Shown here: piece after piece, positions 52,328 to 61,469 of the stretch
How the letters are laid out: each line of letters begins with the position of its first letter
Numbering within the stretch: the first letter of the stretch is position 1
Source: Enorma massiliensis phI
GTDB lineage: Bacteria > Actinomycetota > Coriobacteriia > Coriobacteriales > Coriobacteriaceae
Assembly: GCF_000311845.1 (NCBI RefSeq)
Contig: NZ_HE978575.1
Span: forward strand, 437,755 to 501,754
Length of the DNA stretch: 64,000 nucleotides
Reading direction: 5' to 3'
The notes under the pieces: model-generated
Database searches by the model: none
Seen by the model: the letters and a program-made list of their open reading frames with translations, nothing else
What the model was told of the DNA's origin: nothing
Made by a program: the position numbers and the translations under genes

Positions 52328-53278
52328 ATGGTACAGGCGAAAGAACCTAACATTGTTGGCTCGGGTGCAGACTACAAGCTTTCCGATGTGCGGGAGCCGA
52401 GCGAGCGCCCCAAGTTTGGCGCGTTGCCGCATACGGTAGGCGTGGTGTTCGAGGGTGGCGGTTTTCGCGGCCACTATACCGAGGGCGTGTTCGACGTATG
52501 GCTCGAGGAGGGCATAGGGGCCACGCATACGGTGGGAGTTTCCGCGGGCGCGACCTTCGGGTGCAATTTCAAGTCGTGCCAGTTGAGGCGCGCGGTTCGC
52601 TATAACAAAAGGTTCTGCAACGATCCCCGCTATGCAGGCATGAGAAGCTTGCTTACCACGGGGAACCTCTTCAATCGAGAGTTCGCCTTCGGGCGCCTCC
52701 CTTGGGAGCTCGATGTGTTCGACGTGGGAACCTATGCTGCTAACCCCATGCGATTCACCGTGGTGGCGACCGATATCCAAACCGGCGAGCCGGTGTACCA
52801 CGACGTGAACCGCGGTGATGAGGAGGACGTGGAGTGGATGCGCGCCTCGTCGGCGATTCCGGCGCTCTCTCGCCCCGTTGAGCTGGAAGGGCGGTTGCTG
52901 CTCGATGGCGGAACGGCCGATTCCGTTCCTTTCCGCTGGATGCTCGATCAGGGCTACGACCGCTGCGTGGTGGTGTGTACGCAGCCCGAGGGGTATCGGA
53001 AGGAGCCCAACGGCCTCATGCCCGCGCTGCGCGTGCTGCTGCGCCGGTATCCCAAGCTGGTTGAGCTTCTGGCCAACCGCCATGAGCGCTACAACGCGCA
53101 ACTCGACGAGCTCGCGCGATTGGAGCGCGAGGGCAAGGTGTTCGTGATTCGGCCGAGCGAATCGGTCAAGACGCCGCTCTCGGTGAAGGATCCGGCGATT
53201 CTCGACCGCGTGTACCAGGTCGGCCGCCGCGACGGCAAGGCTACGCTCGACGCGCTGCGCTCGTACCTCGGGATGTGA
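52328..53278 (+). CDS. Patatin-like phospholipase
   Basis: A 316-residue acyl hydrolase. The oxyanion loop GVVFEGGGFRGHYTEGV leads to the nucleophile in GVSAGATFG (near 72), and the catalytic Asp is in LLLDGGTADSVP (near 193). It is likely a cytoplasmic lipid hydrolase with no signal peptide. ATG 52328 follows GAGG; a GTG at 52316 would add four residues. It is divergent from the response regulator and is followed by a REP-like hairpin. Confidence 0.93.
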   Translation: MVQAKEPNIVGSGADYKLSDVREPSERPKFGALPHTVGVVFEGGGFRGHYTEGVFDVWLEEGIGATHTVGVSAGATFGCNFKSCQLRRAVRYNKRFCNDPRYAGMRSLLTTGNLFNREFAFGRLPWELDVFDVGTYAANPMRFTVVATDIQTGEPVYHDVNRGDEEDVEWMRASSAIPALSRPVELEGRLLLDGGTADSVPFRWMLDQGYDRCVVVCTQPEGYRKEPNGLMPALRVLLRRYPKLVELLANRHERYNAQLDELARLEREGKVFVIRPSESVKTPLSVKDPAILDRVYQVGRRDGKATLDALRSYLGM

Positions 53279-53282
53279 CAGG

Positions 53283-53311
53283 GAGACAGTTGTGCCGGGT
53301 TAAACTGTCTC
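53283..53311. repeat. REP-like hairpin
   Basis: GAGACAGTT...AACTGTCTC arms around GTGCCGGGTTA. It matches the units at 47697 and 55419 and lies 5 bases after the patatin stop, where it could also terminate transcription. Confidence 0.85.
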
Positions 53312-53427
53312 ACCCAATCACTGACGGCGTTGCTGGGCGGCATCCGCCGTTGCTCTTCTGCGCCGGGCGACATTCGGACATGTTGGCCGCCTTCGGGCAA
53401 CATTTGGACATTCGAGGGCCCTGTTCC

Positions 53428-53587
53428 GTCTGAATCTCGCCCGAGAACGCCGGCCGTGTCCGAATTCCGCCCGAGAATGGCAAAACGTCCGGTGCGCGCC
53501 CGAATCCTGCCCGACAACACAGGCGATGTCCCAATCCGGCCCGGGAACGGCAGGCGTGCCGGGTTCGTCCGAATCGCGCCTGAACGC
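53428..53587. repeat. Degenerate tandem repeat with alternating 30/40-base units
   Basis: Units headed GTCCGAAT-like begin at 53428, 53458, 53498, 53528 and 53567, spaced 30, 40, 30 and 39. Each carries a CGCCCGAGAACG-like middle, so the higher-order period is about 70 bases. It has no convincing reading frame. Confidence 0.65.
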
Positions 53588-53789
53588 ACGGGGAGACCTT
53601 AACCGCCCGGCGACCTTAACCGCCCGCGACGTGCGGCGTTCGTGACGGACAGGTGCGGTTCATCTGCTCGTCTACATGAGCTTCGTTAGCTCTCCGGGCG
53701 CGCCGCATTCTTCTGTCCGCATGCCGGGGTAGACTGATTCCAGTAAAAGGAACCATGGGTGCAGGCGTCTTTGGAAGAAAGGTCCGTTT

Positions 53790-55403
53790 ATGAACGAGAT
53801 AAAGTGCCCCCAGTGCGGTACGGTGTTCCAGGTAGACGAACAAGGGTATGCAGATATCGCGCGCCAGGTGCGCGACCAGGAGTTCTCGCGTCAGCTCGCT
53901 GAGCGCGAGCGCATCATGGAGCGTGAGCGTGCGGCAGCGGTGGAGCTTGCAGAGCAGAAGGCCGAGCGCCAGCTTCAGGAAACGGTTTCGGGGCGCGATG
54001 CGCGCATCGCCGAGCTCGAGGCGCAGCTTGCATCCGCGGCGAACGAGCGCGGGCTCGCTGAGGAGCGCGCCGCGGCGCAGGCGCAGCGAGATGCTCAGCA
54101 GCAGCTGTCAGAGCTCGAGCGCACGTGCGACGAGCTTCGGGCGAAGTTGGCTCAGCAAGAGACGGAGGCGGAGCTCTCCCAAGCGCAGGCAGCTCGGCGT
54201 CTTCAGGAGGATATCGCCGCTCGCGACGCCGAGATCGCTCGGCTCAAGGCCCAGGCCGAGGCATCTGCCCAACAGCAGGCGGTTGCGCTTGAGAACGCGC
54301 GCGCTGCGACACGCGAGGAGCTTTCCCAGGGCATTGCTGCCAAGGATGCCGAGATTTCCAAGCTCAGGCAGCAGATTGCCGCCGATGCGGCGAAGCAGGA
54401 GCTTGCCGTGGCGCAGGCGGTTACGGCGGCGGAGCGCGAGCGCGACGAGGCGCGCGCGGCACTTGCGAGCGAGCGCGCGCTTCACGATAGCGAGCGCCAG
54501 CAGCTCGAGGCCTCGCACGCGCTTGAGCTTGAGCAATCCAAGAAGGCGAGCGATGCGCTCATTCGCTACAAGGATGAGGAAATCGAGCGCCTGCGCGACA
54601 TGAAGGTGCGCCTGTCTACCAAGATGGTGGGCGAGACGCTCGAGCAGCACTGCGAGACCGAGTTCAACCGCCTGCGCATGACGGCCTTCCCGCACGCGTA
54701 CTTCGAGAAAGACAACGACGCTGTTGAGGGCGAGGACGGTTCGCGCCGCTCCAAGGGCGATTTCATCTTCCGCGAGTGCGACGATGACGGCAACGAGATC
54801 ATATCCATCATGTTCGAGATGAAGAACGAAAACGATGCCACGGCCACCAAACATAAGAACGAGGACTTCTTCAAGAAGCTCGATGCGGACCGCACGAAGA
54901 AGAAGTGCGAGTACGCGGTGCTGGTGAGCCTGCTGGAACCGGAGAGCGAGCTTTACAACACGGGTATCGTGGATGTGAGCTACCGCTACGAAAAGATGTA
55001 CGTGATCCGCCCGCAGTTCTTCATCCCGCTCATCACGCTTCTGCGCAACGCCGCCATGAACGCGCTTGCCTACAAGCAGGAGCTCGCTATCATGCGGCAG
55101 CAGAACGTGGACGTGACCAATTTCGAATCGAAGCTGGAGGCGTTCCAGGAAGGGTTCTCGCGCAACTTCGAGCTGGCGAACCGCAAGTTCCAGACGGCGA
55201 TCGAGGAGATTGACAAGACCATTAGCCATCTGCAGAAGACCAAAGAGGCACTGCTCTCGAGCGATCGCAACCTGCGCCTAGCGAACGACAAGGCGCAGGG
55301 CCTCACCATCAAAAAGCTCACGCGCGGCAACCCTACCATGAAGGCCGCCTTCGAGGAGGCGCGCATCGCCGAAGCTGCCGAGAGGGACGACGCAGAGGCG
55401 TAG
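53790..55403 (+). CDS. DUF2130 coiled-coil protein
   Basis: A 537-residue protein. A short zinc-ribbon-like start ([15 protein letters not shown]) with one C-x-x-C pair is followed by a long Ala/Glu/Gln-rich coiled coil (about 25-285). The DUF2130 domain (about 285-480) contains [23 protein letters not shown] and [10 protein letters not shown], a pattern with acidic and Lys residues that suggests a nuclease-like fold. Function is not established. GAAAGG lies before the ATG. Downstream are REP repeats. Confidence 0.88.
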   Translation: MNEIKCPQCGTVFQVDEQGYADIARQVRDQEFSRQLAERERIMERERAAAVELAEQKAERQLQETVSGRDARIAELEAQLASAANERGLAEERAAAQAQRDAQQQLSELERTCDELRAKLAQQETEAELSQAQAARRLQEDIAARDAEIARLKAQAEASAQQQAVALENARAATREELSQGIAAKDAEISKLRQQIAADAAKQELAVAQAVTAAERERDEARAALASERALHDSERQQLEASHALELEQSKKASDALIRYKDEEIERLRDMKVRLSTKMVGETLEQHCETEFNRLRMTAFPHAYFEKDNDAVEGEDGSRRSKGDFIFRECDDDGNEIISIMFEMKNENDATATKHKNEDFFKKLDADRTKKKCEYAVLVSLLEPESELYNTGIVDVSYRYEKMYVIRPQFFIPLITLLRNAAMNALAYKQELAIMRQQNVDVTNFESKLEAFQEGFSRNFELANRKFQTAIEEIDKTISHLQKTKEALLSSDRNLRLANDKAQGLTIKKLTRGNPTMKAAFEEARIAEAAERDDAEA

Positions 55404-55407
55404 CCGT

Positions 55408-55495
55408 GAGACAGTTGTGAGACAGTTGTGCCGGGTTAAACTGTCTCATTCAGGCATGACGATTATGAGACAGTTTAACCCGGCACAACTGTCTC
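55408..55495. repeat. REP-like cluster: half unit, full unit and inverted full unit
   Basis: A half unit at 55408-55418, a full unit at 55419-55447 and an inverted full unit at 55467-55495. The two full units face each other across 19 bases and can form a large cruciform between the DUF2130 gene and the next gene. Confidence 0.88.
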
Positions 55496-55593
55496 GCTAC
55501 GGGTGCGATGCTGGCGCAGAGGACGAAGAATGTCGATGCCGCGCGAGGCGGAGCGTCGGGCGTTCGGCCTGTGGCCCGCCTCTCGGGCGGATC

Positions 55594-56304
55594 CTATGAC
55601 AGCGAACCTCCGAAGGTGGGGATCGCGACGATTAGGGCGATGAGGCTCGCGCCCCAGATGATTCCGCCTACAGCCATGAGCACCTTTGCCCAGAGCGGGA
55701 TGGGACGCATCGTCATGCGTCCGCCCGCGGCAAAGCAGATGGCAAGGCCGATGCCGAGGCCAATCATCGAGAGGCCTTCGATGAGCGAGAACGCGGGCAG
55801 GTCCGCAGCGGCGATATGCTCGTAGTGGTAGCTGTGAAGCAGGCTCACGTCGCCAGTCGCGATCATATAGACGCCGGGCACGATGCAAACGAGGCCGATG
55901 ATTGCGCCTAGGACGACGCCGCCTCCGGTATTGAGGCCGATGTGAAGCCCACGCCCTCCATGTGCCTTTTCCTCGCTTGAAGGGAACGAGAAGAGCGAGC
56001 CGTTATGCCTGATGATGGAAATAAGGTTGATTGCGATACCGGCGACGAGCAGCACGATGCCCGCAACGCCTGCCCAGACTCCAAAGAAATCCGAAAGCCC
56101 CATGAGTGCGCAGCCCACACCGGTCACGATGAGTCCGGCGCCCGATTCGCGCGCAAGCGCCGGGCGGTCCGCGAGCGGGGTGGTCGCATAATGATAGCTA
56201 TGCAGAAGTGAGGGGTTGCCTGTTACGACCATATACGCGCCGAGCCCAGCGCAAAGCAGCCCGCACCCCGCTGCAACGATGATTCCGATCAGAGACTCGT
56301 CCAT
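55594..56304 (-). CDS. Membrane protein with internal duplication
   Basis: A 236-residue protein with about six hydrophobic segments. It contains two related halves: GAYMVVTGNPSLLHSYHY near 23-40 and GVYMIATGDVSLLHSYHY in the second half, each after a glycine-rich membrane segment. The shared (T)G(N/D)xSLLHSYHY motif is typical of a DUF3784-like membrane family. Function is unknown. ATG 56304 (MDESLIGIIVAAG) follows GGAGG-like sequence; an upstream ATG would add 20 non-family residues. Confidence 0.82.
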   Translation of the reverse strand: MDESLIGIIVAAGCGLLCAGLGAYMVVTGNPSLLHSYHYATTPLADRPALARESGAGLIVTGVGCALMGLSDFFGVWAGVAGIVLLVAGIAINLISIIRHNGSLFSFPSSEEKAHGGRGLHIGLNTGGGVVLGAIIGLVCIVPGVYMIATGDVSLLHSYHYEHIAAADLPAFSLIEGLSMIGLGIGLAICFAAGGRMTMRPIPLWAKVLMAVGGIIWGASLIALIVAIPTFGGSLS

Positions 56305-56745
56305 GTTGGCCTCCTCCACTATGGAATAACGGCATTGTGCCGCGATTCGCGCGCGATTATACACCTGCTTTCTTTTTCAACGCTAGAGCATGTGGGCGCG
56401 GGGGCGAGGTTCGCATCGACAAGGGCCTCGCGCTGTCTTCCGGCGTGGGGCGCGATTGAAAGGGGCGAGGGAGCGAGGGGCGCGGCGGAAAGCACGCGGC
56501 GGAAGGAGCGTGGGGCCCACCGGGCGAGCGTCGCGCGCGGCGGAAGGAGCGAGGAGGGCTCGGTGAAATGGGAGCAAGGGGCACGCGACGGAGAGCCGGT
56601 GGGGGTGAGCGGCGTGGCCTGCTCCCGGTTGCCGGGAAGCACGCATATCTGCCATGCGTCTTTCCGCGCTATTCATATCCTTCGCGCTGCGAAGGAATGG
56701 CTCACGTATAATGGCAGCATCATCAGCCATATATGAGGGGGAGCG
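56305..56745. other. 441-base G-rich gap upstream of the PurF-like gene
   Basis: No gene is seen. It has repeated GCGGCGGAAGGAGCG-like blocks (about 56480-56560), a perfect 17-base palindrome CCTTCGC-GCT-GCGAAGG (56679-56695), and TATAAT at 56707-56712 as a likely -10 box. No good -35 is visible; the palindrome occupies its place. Confidence 0.6.
56679..56712 (+). promoter_or_regulatory. Promoter -10 with overlapping palindrome for the PurF-like gene
   Basis: TATAAT (56707-56712) follows a perfect CCTTCGC/GCGAAGG inverted repeat that covers the -35 position, suggesting a regulated promoter. Confidence 0.5.
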
Positions 56746-58176
56746 ATGGGCGGATTCTTTGGCGCGGTTTCGAAGCGCGATGTGGTGCTGGACGTCTTTT
56801 TCGGCGTGGACTACCACTCTCACCTGGGCACGCGCCGTGCGGGCATGGTCTTTTGCGAGGGCACGGGCGGCTTCCAGAAGGAGATTCACTCCATCGAGAA
56901 CACGCCGTTCCGCTCTCGCTTCGATAAGGATCTGGAGCGCTTCCACGGCACGAGCGGCATCGGCTGCATTTCCGATACCGACCCCCAGCCCTTGCTCGTT
57001 CGCGGCCGCCACGGCACCTTTGCCATCACGACGGTCGGTGCCATCACCAACGCCGACGAGCTCATCGAGCGGTATTTCGAGCAGGGCGGCGCGCAGTTCA
57101 TGGCAATGAGCTCCGGTGCAGTCAATCACACCGAGCTCGTCGCGGCGCTCATCAACCAGAAAGACGACCTGGTCGAGGGCATCGTTTTTGCGCAGAAGGC
57201 CATTCAGGGGTCGCTCACGCTGCTCGTCATGACGGAGGATGGCGTCGTGTACGCTGCACGCGACCGCATGGGCCGCCTGCCGGTGCTGATCGGCCGCGAT
57301 ATCGAGGGCCAGGGTTACTGCATCTCGTTCGAGTCCTTCGTCTACCACAAGCTCGGGTATGAGGATGAGTGCGAGCTCGGTCCCGGCGAGATCATGCGCG
57401 TGACGAGCGATGGCTACGAGAGCCTCGTGGCGCCGGGCGACCAGATGAAGATCTGTGCGTTCCTGTGGGTGTACTACGGATACCCCAATTCGAACTACGA
57501 GGGCATGAACGTCGAGGTCATGCGCTATCGAAACGGCCATATCATGGCGCGCGACGAGGCTATGGCGGGAACGCTGCCCGAGGTTGACTATGTGGCGGGC
57601 GTGCCGGATTCCGGTTTGCCGCATGCCATCGGTTACGCTAACGAGTGCGGCGCCACCTTCGCGCGGCCGTTCATCAAGTACACGCCCACGTGGTCGCGCT
57701 CGTTCATGCCGACCAACCAGGAGGTGCGCGACCGCATCGCCGAGATGAAGCAGATCCCCGTACCGGAGCTTATCCGCGACAAGCGCTTGCTGCTTGTCGA
57801 CGATTCCATCGTGCGCGGAACGCAGCTGGGAAAGACCGTCGACTTCCTGTACGAGGCCGGTGCCGCCGAGGTGCACATGCGCTCAGCGTGCCCGCCGATC
57901 ATGTTTAGCTGCAAATATCTGAGCTTCTCGCGCGGCAAGAGCGACCAAGACCTTATCGCCCGCCGCGTGGTGCGCGAGCTTGAGGGGCCGGAGGGCGATG
58001 AGCACCTCGACGAATACGCCGACAGCTCGACCGAGCGCGGCAAGTGCATGCTTAAGCGCATCTGCGAGCAGCTCGGCTTCGATTCCCTGGGCTACCAGAG
58101 TCTGCCCGGCATGCTCGAGGCCATCGGCATCGACCCCGCGCAGGTATGCACCTACTGTTGGGACGGCCGCGAGTAG
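56746..58176 (+). CDS. Amidophosphoribosyltransferase-like protein lacking the N-terminal cysteine
   Basis: A 476-residue PurF-family protein. The C-terminal phosphoribosyltransferase domain is intact, with the PRPP loop LLLVDDSIVRGTQLGKTV near 348-365. The N-terminal glutaminase domain is recognisable (HLGTRRAGM), but the start is MGGFFGA, with Gly2 where PurF has the catalytic Cys. It could use ammonia instead of glutamine, or have another role; a genuine purF may lie elsewhere in the genome. I recall similar GGFFG-type proteins in other anaerobes. GGGGGAG precedes the ATG. Confidence 0.88.
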   Translation: MGGFFGAVSKRDVVLDVFFGVDYHSHLGTRRAGMVFCEGTGGFQKEIHSIENTPFRSRFDKDLERFHGTSGIGCISDTDPQPLLVRGRHGTFAITTVGAITNADELIERYFEQGGAQFMAMSSGAVNHTELVAALINQKDDLVEGIVFAQKAIQGSLTLLVMTEDGVVYAARDRMGRLPVLIGRDIEGQGYCISFESFVYHKLGYEDECELGPGEIMRVTSDGYESLVAPGDQMKICAFLWVYYGYPNSNYEGMNVEVMRYRNGHIMARDEAMAGTLPEVDYVAGVPDSGLPHAIGYANECGATFARPFIKYTPTWSRSFMPTNQEVRDRIAEMKQIPVPELIRDKRLLLVDDSIVRGTQLGKTVDFLYEAGAAEVHMRSACPPIMFSCKYLSFSRGKSDQDLIARRVVRELEGPEGDEHLDEYADSSTERGKCMLKRICEQLGFDSLGYQSLPGMLEAIGIDPAQVCTYCWDGRE

Positions 58177-58216
58177 TTCGCTTGCCGCCGGGTTGGTTTG
58201 AGTAGCGTATCCACCG

Positions 58217-58277
58217 GGGGTTGCAGCGGGTGGCGCGCCTGCTGCCGGGATTGCAGCGGGCGACGTGCCTGCCACCG
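58217..58277. repeat. Imperfect 30-bp direct repeat
   Basis: Two adjacent segments share TTGCAGCGGG, GGCG/GACG and GCCTGC, ending in CCGGG(A)/CCGGGGC. They are non-coding, between the PurF-like gene and thpR. Confidence 0.45.
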
Positions 58278-58350
58278 GGGCGGTCGCGAACAGCGCTTCT
58301 GCCGCTGGAATTGGCCCGAGCGGGTTTAGAGAGCAAGGGGTAATTCACCT

Positions 58351-58878
58351 TTGAGGGCGTTTGTTGCATTGGAGTTGCCTGAGCCGTTTGCGGGCGAGGT
58401 GTCCGCACTGGCCCGGCAGCTCCGGCCTGCTGTTGCCGGGCGATTCATGAAGCCAGAGACCTACCATCTGACCTTGGCGTTTTTGGGAGAGATTGGTGAG
58501 CCGGAAGCGGCTCGTGCTATTAGCGCGCTTGACGAGGTATGCGAGCGCTGCGGGGCGGTGCGGCTTTCTGCGGATGGTTTGGGCACCTTCGGCCGCCCAC
58601 ATGACGCGACGCTCTGGCTGGGCATTGCGCTAACCGAGGAGCTTCGCGCTTTAGCCGAGGCGGTTCGCTCGGGACTCGAAGAGCGGGGCATCGCCTACGA
58701 CCGCAAGGCGTTTCGACCGCATATTACGCTGGCGCGTCGCGCCCGGCTGCCTCAAGGTGACTTGCCGGAGTTAGTGTTTCCGGATCCGGAACGTGCCTAT
58801 CGGGTAGCGCTTTTTAAGAGCGAGTTGAGCCAAGAGGGCGCTTCGTATAAAGAGCTATATCACATAGATTTGGGATAG
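58351..58878 (+). CDS. thpR: RNA 2',3'-cyclic phosphodiesterase (ThpR/LigT)
   Basis: A 175-residue 2H phosphoesterase with the two H-x-T-x motifs YHLTLAFLG (His39) and FRPHITLARR in the second half. The family hydrolyses 2',3'-cyclic phosphate RNA ends. The start is TTG 58351, placed by the family N-terminus MRAFVALELP and by AAGGGG about 10 bases upstream. Confidence 0.93.
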   Translation: MRAFVALELPEPFAGEVSALARQLRPAVAGRFMKPETYHLTLAFLGEIGEPEAARAISALDEVCERCGAVRLSADGLGTFGRPHDATLWLGIALTEELRALAEAVRSGLEERGIAYDRKAFRPHITLARRARLPQGDLPELVFPDPERAYRVALFKSELSQEGASYKELYHIDLG

Positions 58879-58987
58879 CGGATCGTACTGCTGGGCAGGT
58901 TCGTCGCCATGGCGGCGCACGACCGTTGTACTACGGGCGTGCTCGCTGTTGCGTACGAGCCTGGTCGTTGCGCTGTCGCACGTACCA

Positions 58988-59069
58988 CCGTTATGAGAGA
59001 TCGCGCCCGGTGCGCCGCAGGTCGTGTGGGCCGTTATGAGAGATCGCGCCCGGTGCGCCGCAGGCCGTG
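58988..59069. repeat. 39-bp direct repeat, two copies
   Basis: 58988-59026 and 59031-59069 differ at one base and share CCGTTATGAGAGATCGCGCC. The period is 43 bases. Confidence 0.85.
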
Positions 59070-59511
59070 CCCGCCGCTATTGGGCGCTGCCCGTTGAGCG
59101 CCGCATGCACTTGCCGCTGGGAGCTGGCTGTGGCGATTGGCGGCGTTTGATTGCGATGGCTTTACCGTATCGCGGCAGCCTTAGACTGTTTCGGTTGATT
59201 TGGAAGAGGAATTGGCTAAAAATGTCGATTTCTGGCGATTGATGCTCTGTGCACGGGGCTTTATCGAGATTAATTGCTGTGAAAACTCCCGCGAAGGGTC
59301 TCCGCAGCGGCTTTTTGGCCCAAATTGCATGCCCGCGCGCCTTTGCCAGCGCCGAAAATCGACAAAGTTATCCAGTTTTGCGAACTGTTTCAAGAATTCC
59401 TCAGCGAAATGAGTCGCTTTCAATCTAGCGGCATTGCTTCGGCTGCGGGTTGATGCGTCTCAGTCCGGGAATTGTTCAAAAAGCATGGAGTCTGCGTGCT
59501 CAGAGCTACAG

Positions 59512-59582
59512 GTTCAATATAAATTGAACTTTAAACCTAATGTTATGGCATACTTACCAAAAGAGTTCAATCTAAATTGAAC
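59512..59582 (+). promoter_or_regulatory. Paired identical operators at the XRE-aminotransferase promoter
   Basis: GTTCAAT-ATAA-ATTGAAC (59512-59529) and GTTCAAT-CTAA-ATTGAAC (59565-59582) are perfect 7-base-arm palindromes, 53 bases (about five helical turns) apart. The promoter must lie at or between them, and the second ends 13 bases before the ATG. The XRE domain of the gene product is the obvious candidate ligand. Confidence 0.8.
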
Positions 59583-59595
59583 TAAAGGAGGGCAA

Positions 59596-61236
59596 ATGGC
59601 GCGCCAAGAGGCGTTTTCCGCACGGCTGATCGAGGCGATGTCCCGCGCCGGAATGAAACAGGCGGATGTAATTCATGCTGCTTCCAAGTATGGCGGCAGG
59701 CTTGGAAAAAGCCAGGTCAGCCAATATGTAAGTGGGAAGACCGTGCCGCGTCGCAATGTCATGGCGCTGCTTGCGCAGGTTCTCGGCGTGCGCGAAGTGT
59801 GGCTGGCAGATGGCATGGACCCCATGGTTGACGAAAGCCATTCGGCGAACGACGCCAATTCGGTAACGCGCGGGGCTTGGCAGGAATCCGCTTCGGGTCC
59901 AGCTAAGATGGGCGACGTTAACGAGGCTCCCGCGCCTGCGGATGATGTGACGCGAGCTTCCGCGCGGCCTGCGGCCGCCAGCAACTCCTTCACATCCAAC
60001 CCGAAAAGGAGCGCATCCATGCGTGAGTTCAAAAAGTCTACCAAGCTCGATAACGTTCTCTACGATGTTCGCGGCCCCGTGGCCGACGAGGCCGCCCGAA
60101 TGGAGTCGGAAGGCCTGCGTATCTTGAAGCTCAACATCGGCAATCCGGCCCCCTTTGGTTTCCGCACGCCGGACGAGGTCGTAACCGACATGCGCCAGCA
60201 GCTGCCCGACTGCGAGGGCTACTCGGATTCGCGCGGGCTCTTCTCTGCGCGCAAGGCCATCATGCAGTACGCGCAGATCAAGAACCTGCCCAACGTGGGT
60301 ATGGAGGACATCTACACCGGCAATGGCGTCTCCGAACTCATCCAGCTCACCATGAATGCGCTGCTCGACAACGGTGACGAGATCCTCATTCCCAGCCCCG
60401 ACTATCCGCTTTGGACCGCGTGCGCCACGCTCGCCGGTGGCGTGCCGGTGCATTATGTGTGCGACGAGCAGGCCGAGTGGTGCCCCGACATTGCAGATAT
60501 GGAGGCTAAGGTTACCGAGCGCACCAAAGCCATCGTCATCATCAATCCCAACAACCCCACGGGCGCCGTCTACCCGCGCGAGATTTTGGAGCAGATTGTC
60601 GAGATTGCCCGCCGCCACCAGCTCATGATTCTCTCCGACGAGATTTACGACCGCCTTTGCATGGATGGTTACGAGCACATCTCCATCGCCTCGCTTGCGC
60701 CCGATCTTCCGTGTGTAACTTTCTCCGGTTTGTCGAAAAGCCATATGATCGCAGGTTATCGCATTGGATGGATGGTGCTCTCGGGCAACAAGCGCTGCAT
60801 GCGCGACTTCATCTATGGTATCAACATGCTTTCCAACATGCGCCTGTGCTCAAACGTGCCCGCGCAGTCCATCGTGCAGACGGCGCTCGGAGGCCACCAG
60901 AGCGTGACGAGCTACATCGTGCCGGGCGGCCGCGTGTACGAGCAGCGCAACTACGTGTACGAGGCGTTGAACGCCATCGATGGCATCACCGCGGTAAAGC
61001 CCAAGGCCGCGTTCTACATCTTCCCCAAGATGGATGTCAAGAAGTTCAATATTACCGACGACGAGCAGTTCGCGCTCGACCTGCTGCACCAGAAGCGCAT
61101 CCTCATCACGCGCGGCGGCGGCTTTAATTGGGACAAGCCCGACCATTTCCGCATCGTGTACCTGCCGCGTATGGAGGTGCTGCGCGAGGCGATGACGGAC
61201 CTTGCCGACTTCTTTGAGCATTACCGCCAGCATTAG
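59596..61236 (+). CDS. XRE helix-turn-helix fused to class I/II aminotransferase (AlaA-like)
   Basis: A 546-residue fusion. Residues about 5-75 are an XRE DNA-binding domain (MKQADVIHAAS, GKSQVSQYVSGKTVPR). Residues 76-141 are a Ser/Ala-rich linker. Residues 142-546 are a complete PLP aminotransferase of the alanine/aspartate type: LNIGNPAPFGF, NPNNPTGAVYPRE, ILSDEIYDRL and the PLP Lys381 in SGLSKSHMIAGYRIGW. An internal ATG (60019, Met142) has AAGGAG 7 bases upstream, so a free enzyme may also be made. Paired operators upstream suggest autoregulation, perhaps responsive to PLP or substrate. Confidence 0.92.
   Translation: MARQEAFSARLIEAMSRAGMKQADVIHAASKYGGRLGKSQVSQYVSGKTVPRRNVMALLAQVLGVREVWLADGMDPMVDESHSANDANSVTRGAWQESASGPAKMGDVNEAPAPADDVTRASARPAAASNSFTSNPKRSASMREFKKSTKLDNVLYDVRGPVADEAARMESEGLRILKLNIGNPAPFGFRTPDEVVTDMRQQLPDCEGYSDSRGLFSARKAIMQYAQIKNLPNVGMEDIYTGNGVSELIQLTMNALLDNGDEILIPSPDYPLWTACATLAGGVPVHYVCDEQAEWCPDIADMEAKVTERTKAIVIINPNNPTGAVYPREILEQIVEIARRHQLMILSDEIYDRLCMDGYEHISIASLAPDLPCVTFSGLSKSHMIAGYRIGWMVLSGNKRCMRDFIYGINMLSNMRLCSNVPAQSIVQTALGGHQSVTSYIVPGGRVYEQRNYVYEALNAIDGITAVKPKAAFYIFPKMDVKKFNITDDEQFALDLLHQKRILITRGGGFNWDKPDHFRIVYLPRMEVLREAMTDLADFFEHYRQH
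60006..60021 (+). promoter_or_regulatory. Internal ribosome-binding site and start within the fusion gene
   Basis: AAGGAG (60006-60011) is followed after 7 bases by in-frame ATG 60019 (Met142), at the first residue of the aminotransferase domain. Confidence 0.6.
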
Positions 61237-61469
61237 ACGAGAATGGGGCACAATAGGGCGGAGGTCCGACGCCTGTCCGTGCTTGCCGTGAGGGAGGCCG
61301 GTGTCCGTGCGCGTTAGCCTGGCCGGTGCCCGTGCGCCTGCCGGGAGGCTCGGCGGTCTTGGCTTCGCAGCTGAGCGGGATCGGGCTCTTCGGCTTGGCC
61401 GACGGGCGTGTTCCCGGGGCGCTTCGGACCGAGCCAGTCATTGTGCCGTATGTGTTATGAGGAGTGACC

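Larger units (their letters stand above)
53279..53789. other. 511-base gap with a REP unit and a tandem repeat array
   Basis: No gene is seen. It holds one REP hairpin (53283-53311), a degenerate tandem array (53428-53587), and the leader of the DUF2130 gene at its end. Confidence 0.6.
58879..59595. other. 717-base gap upstream of the XRE-aminotransferase gene
   Basis: No gene is convincing. It contains a 39-base direct repeat (58988-59069), a degenerate inverted-repeat region (about 59206-59402) and the regulated promoter of the next gene (59512-59582). Confidence 0.6.

Noticed and set aside
55408..55495. Possible CRISPR array (repeated 29-base units)
   Set aside because: The units are palindromic, occur in both orientations and have no regular unique spacers; no cas gene is present.
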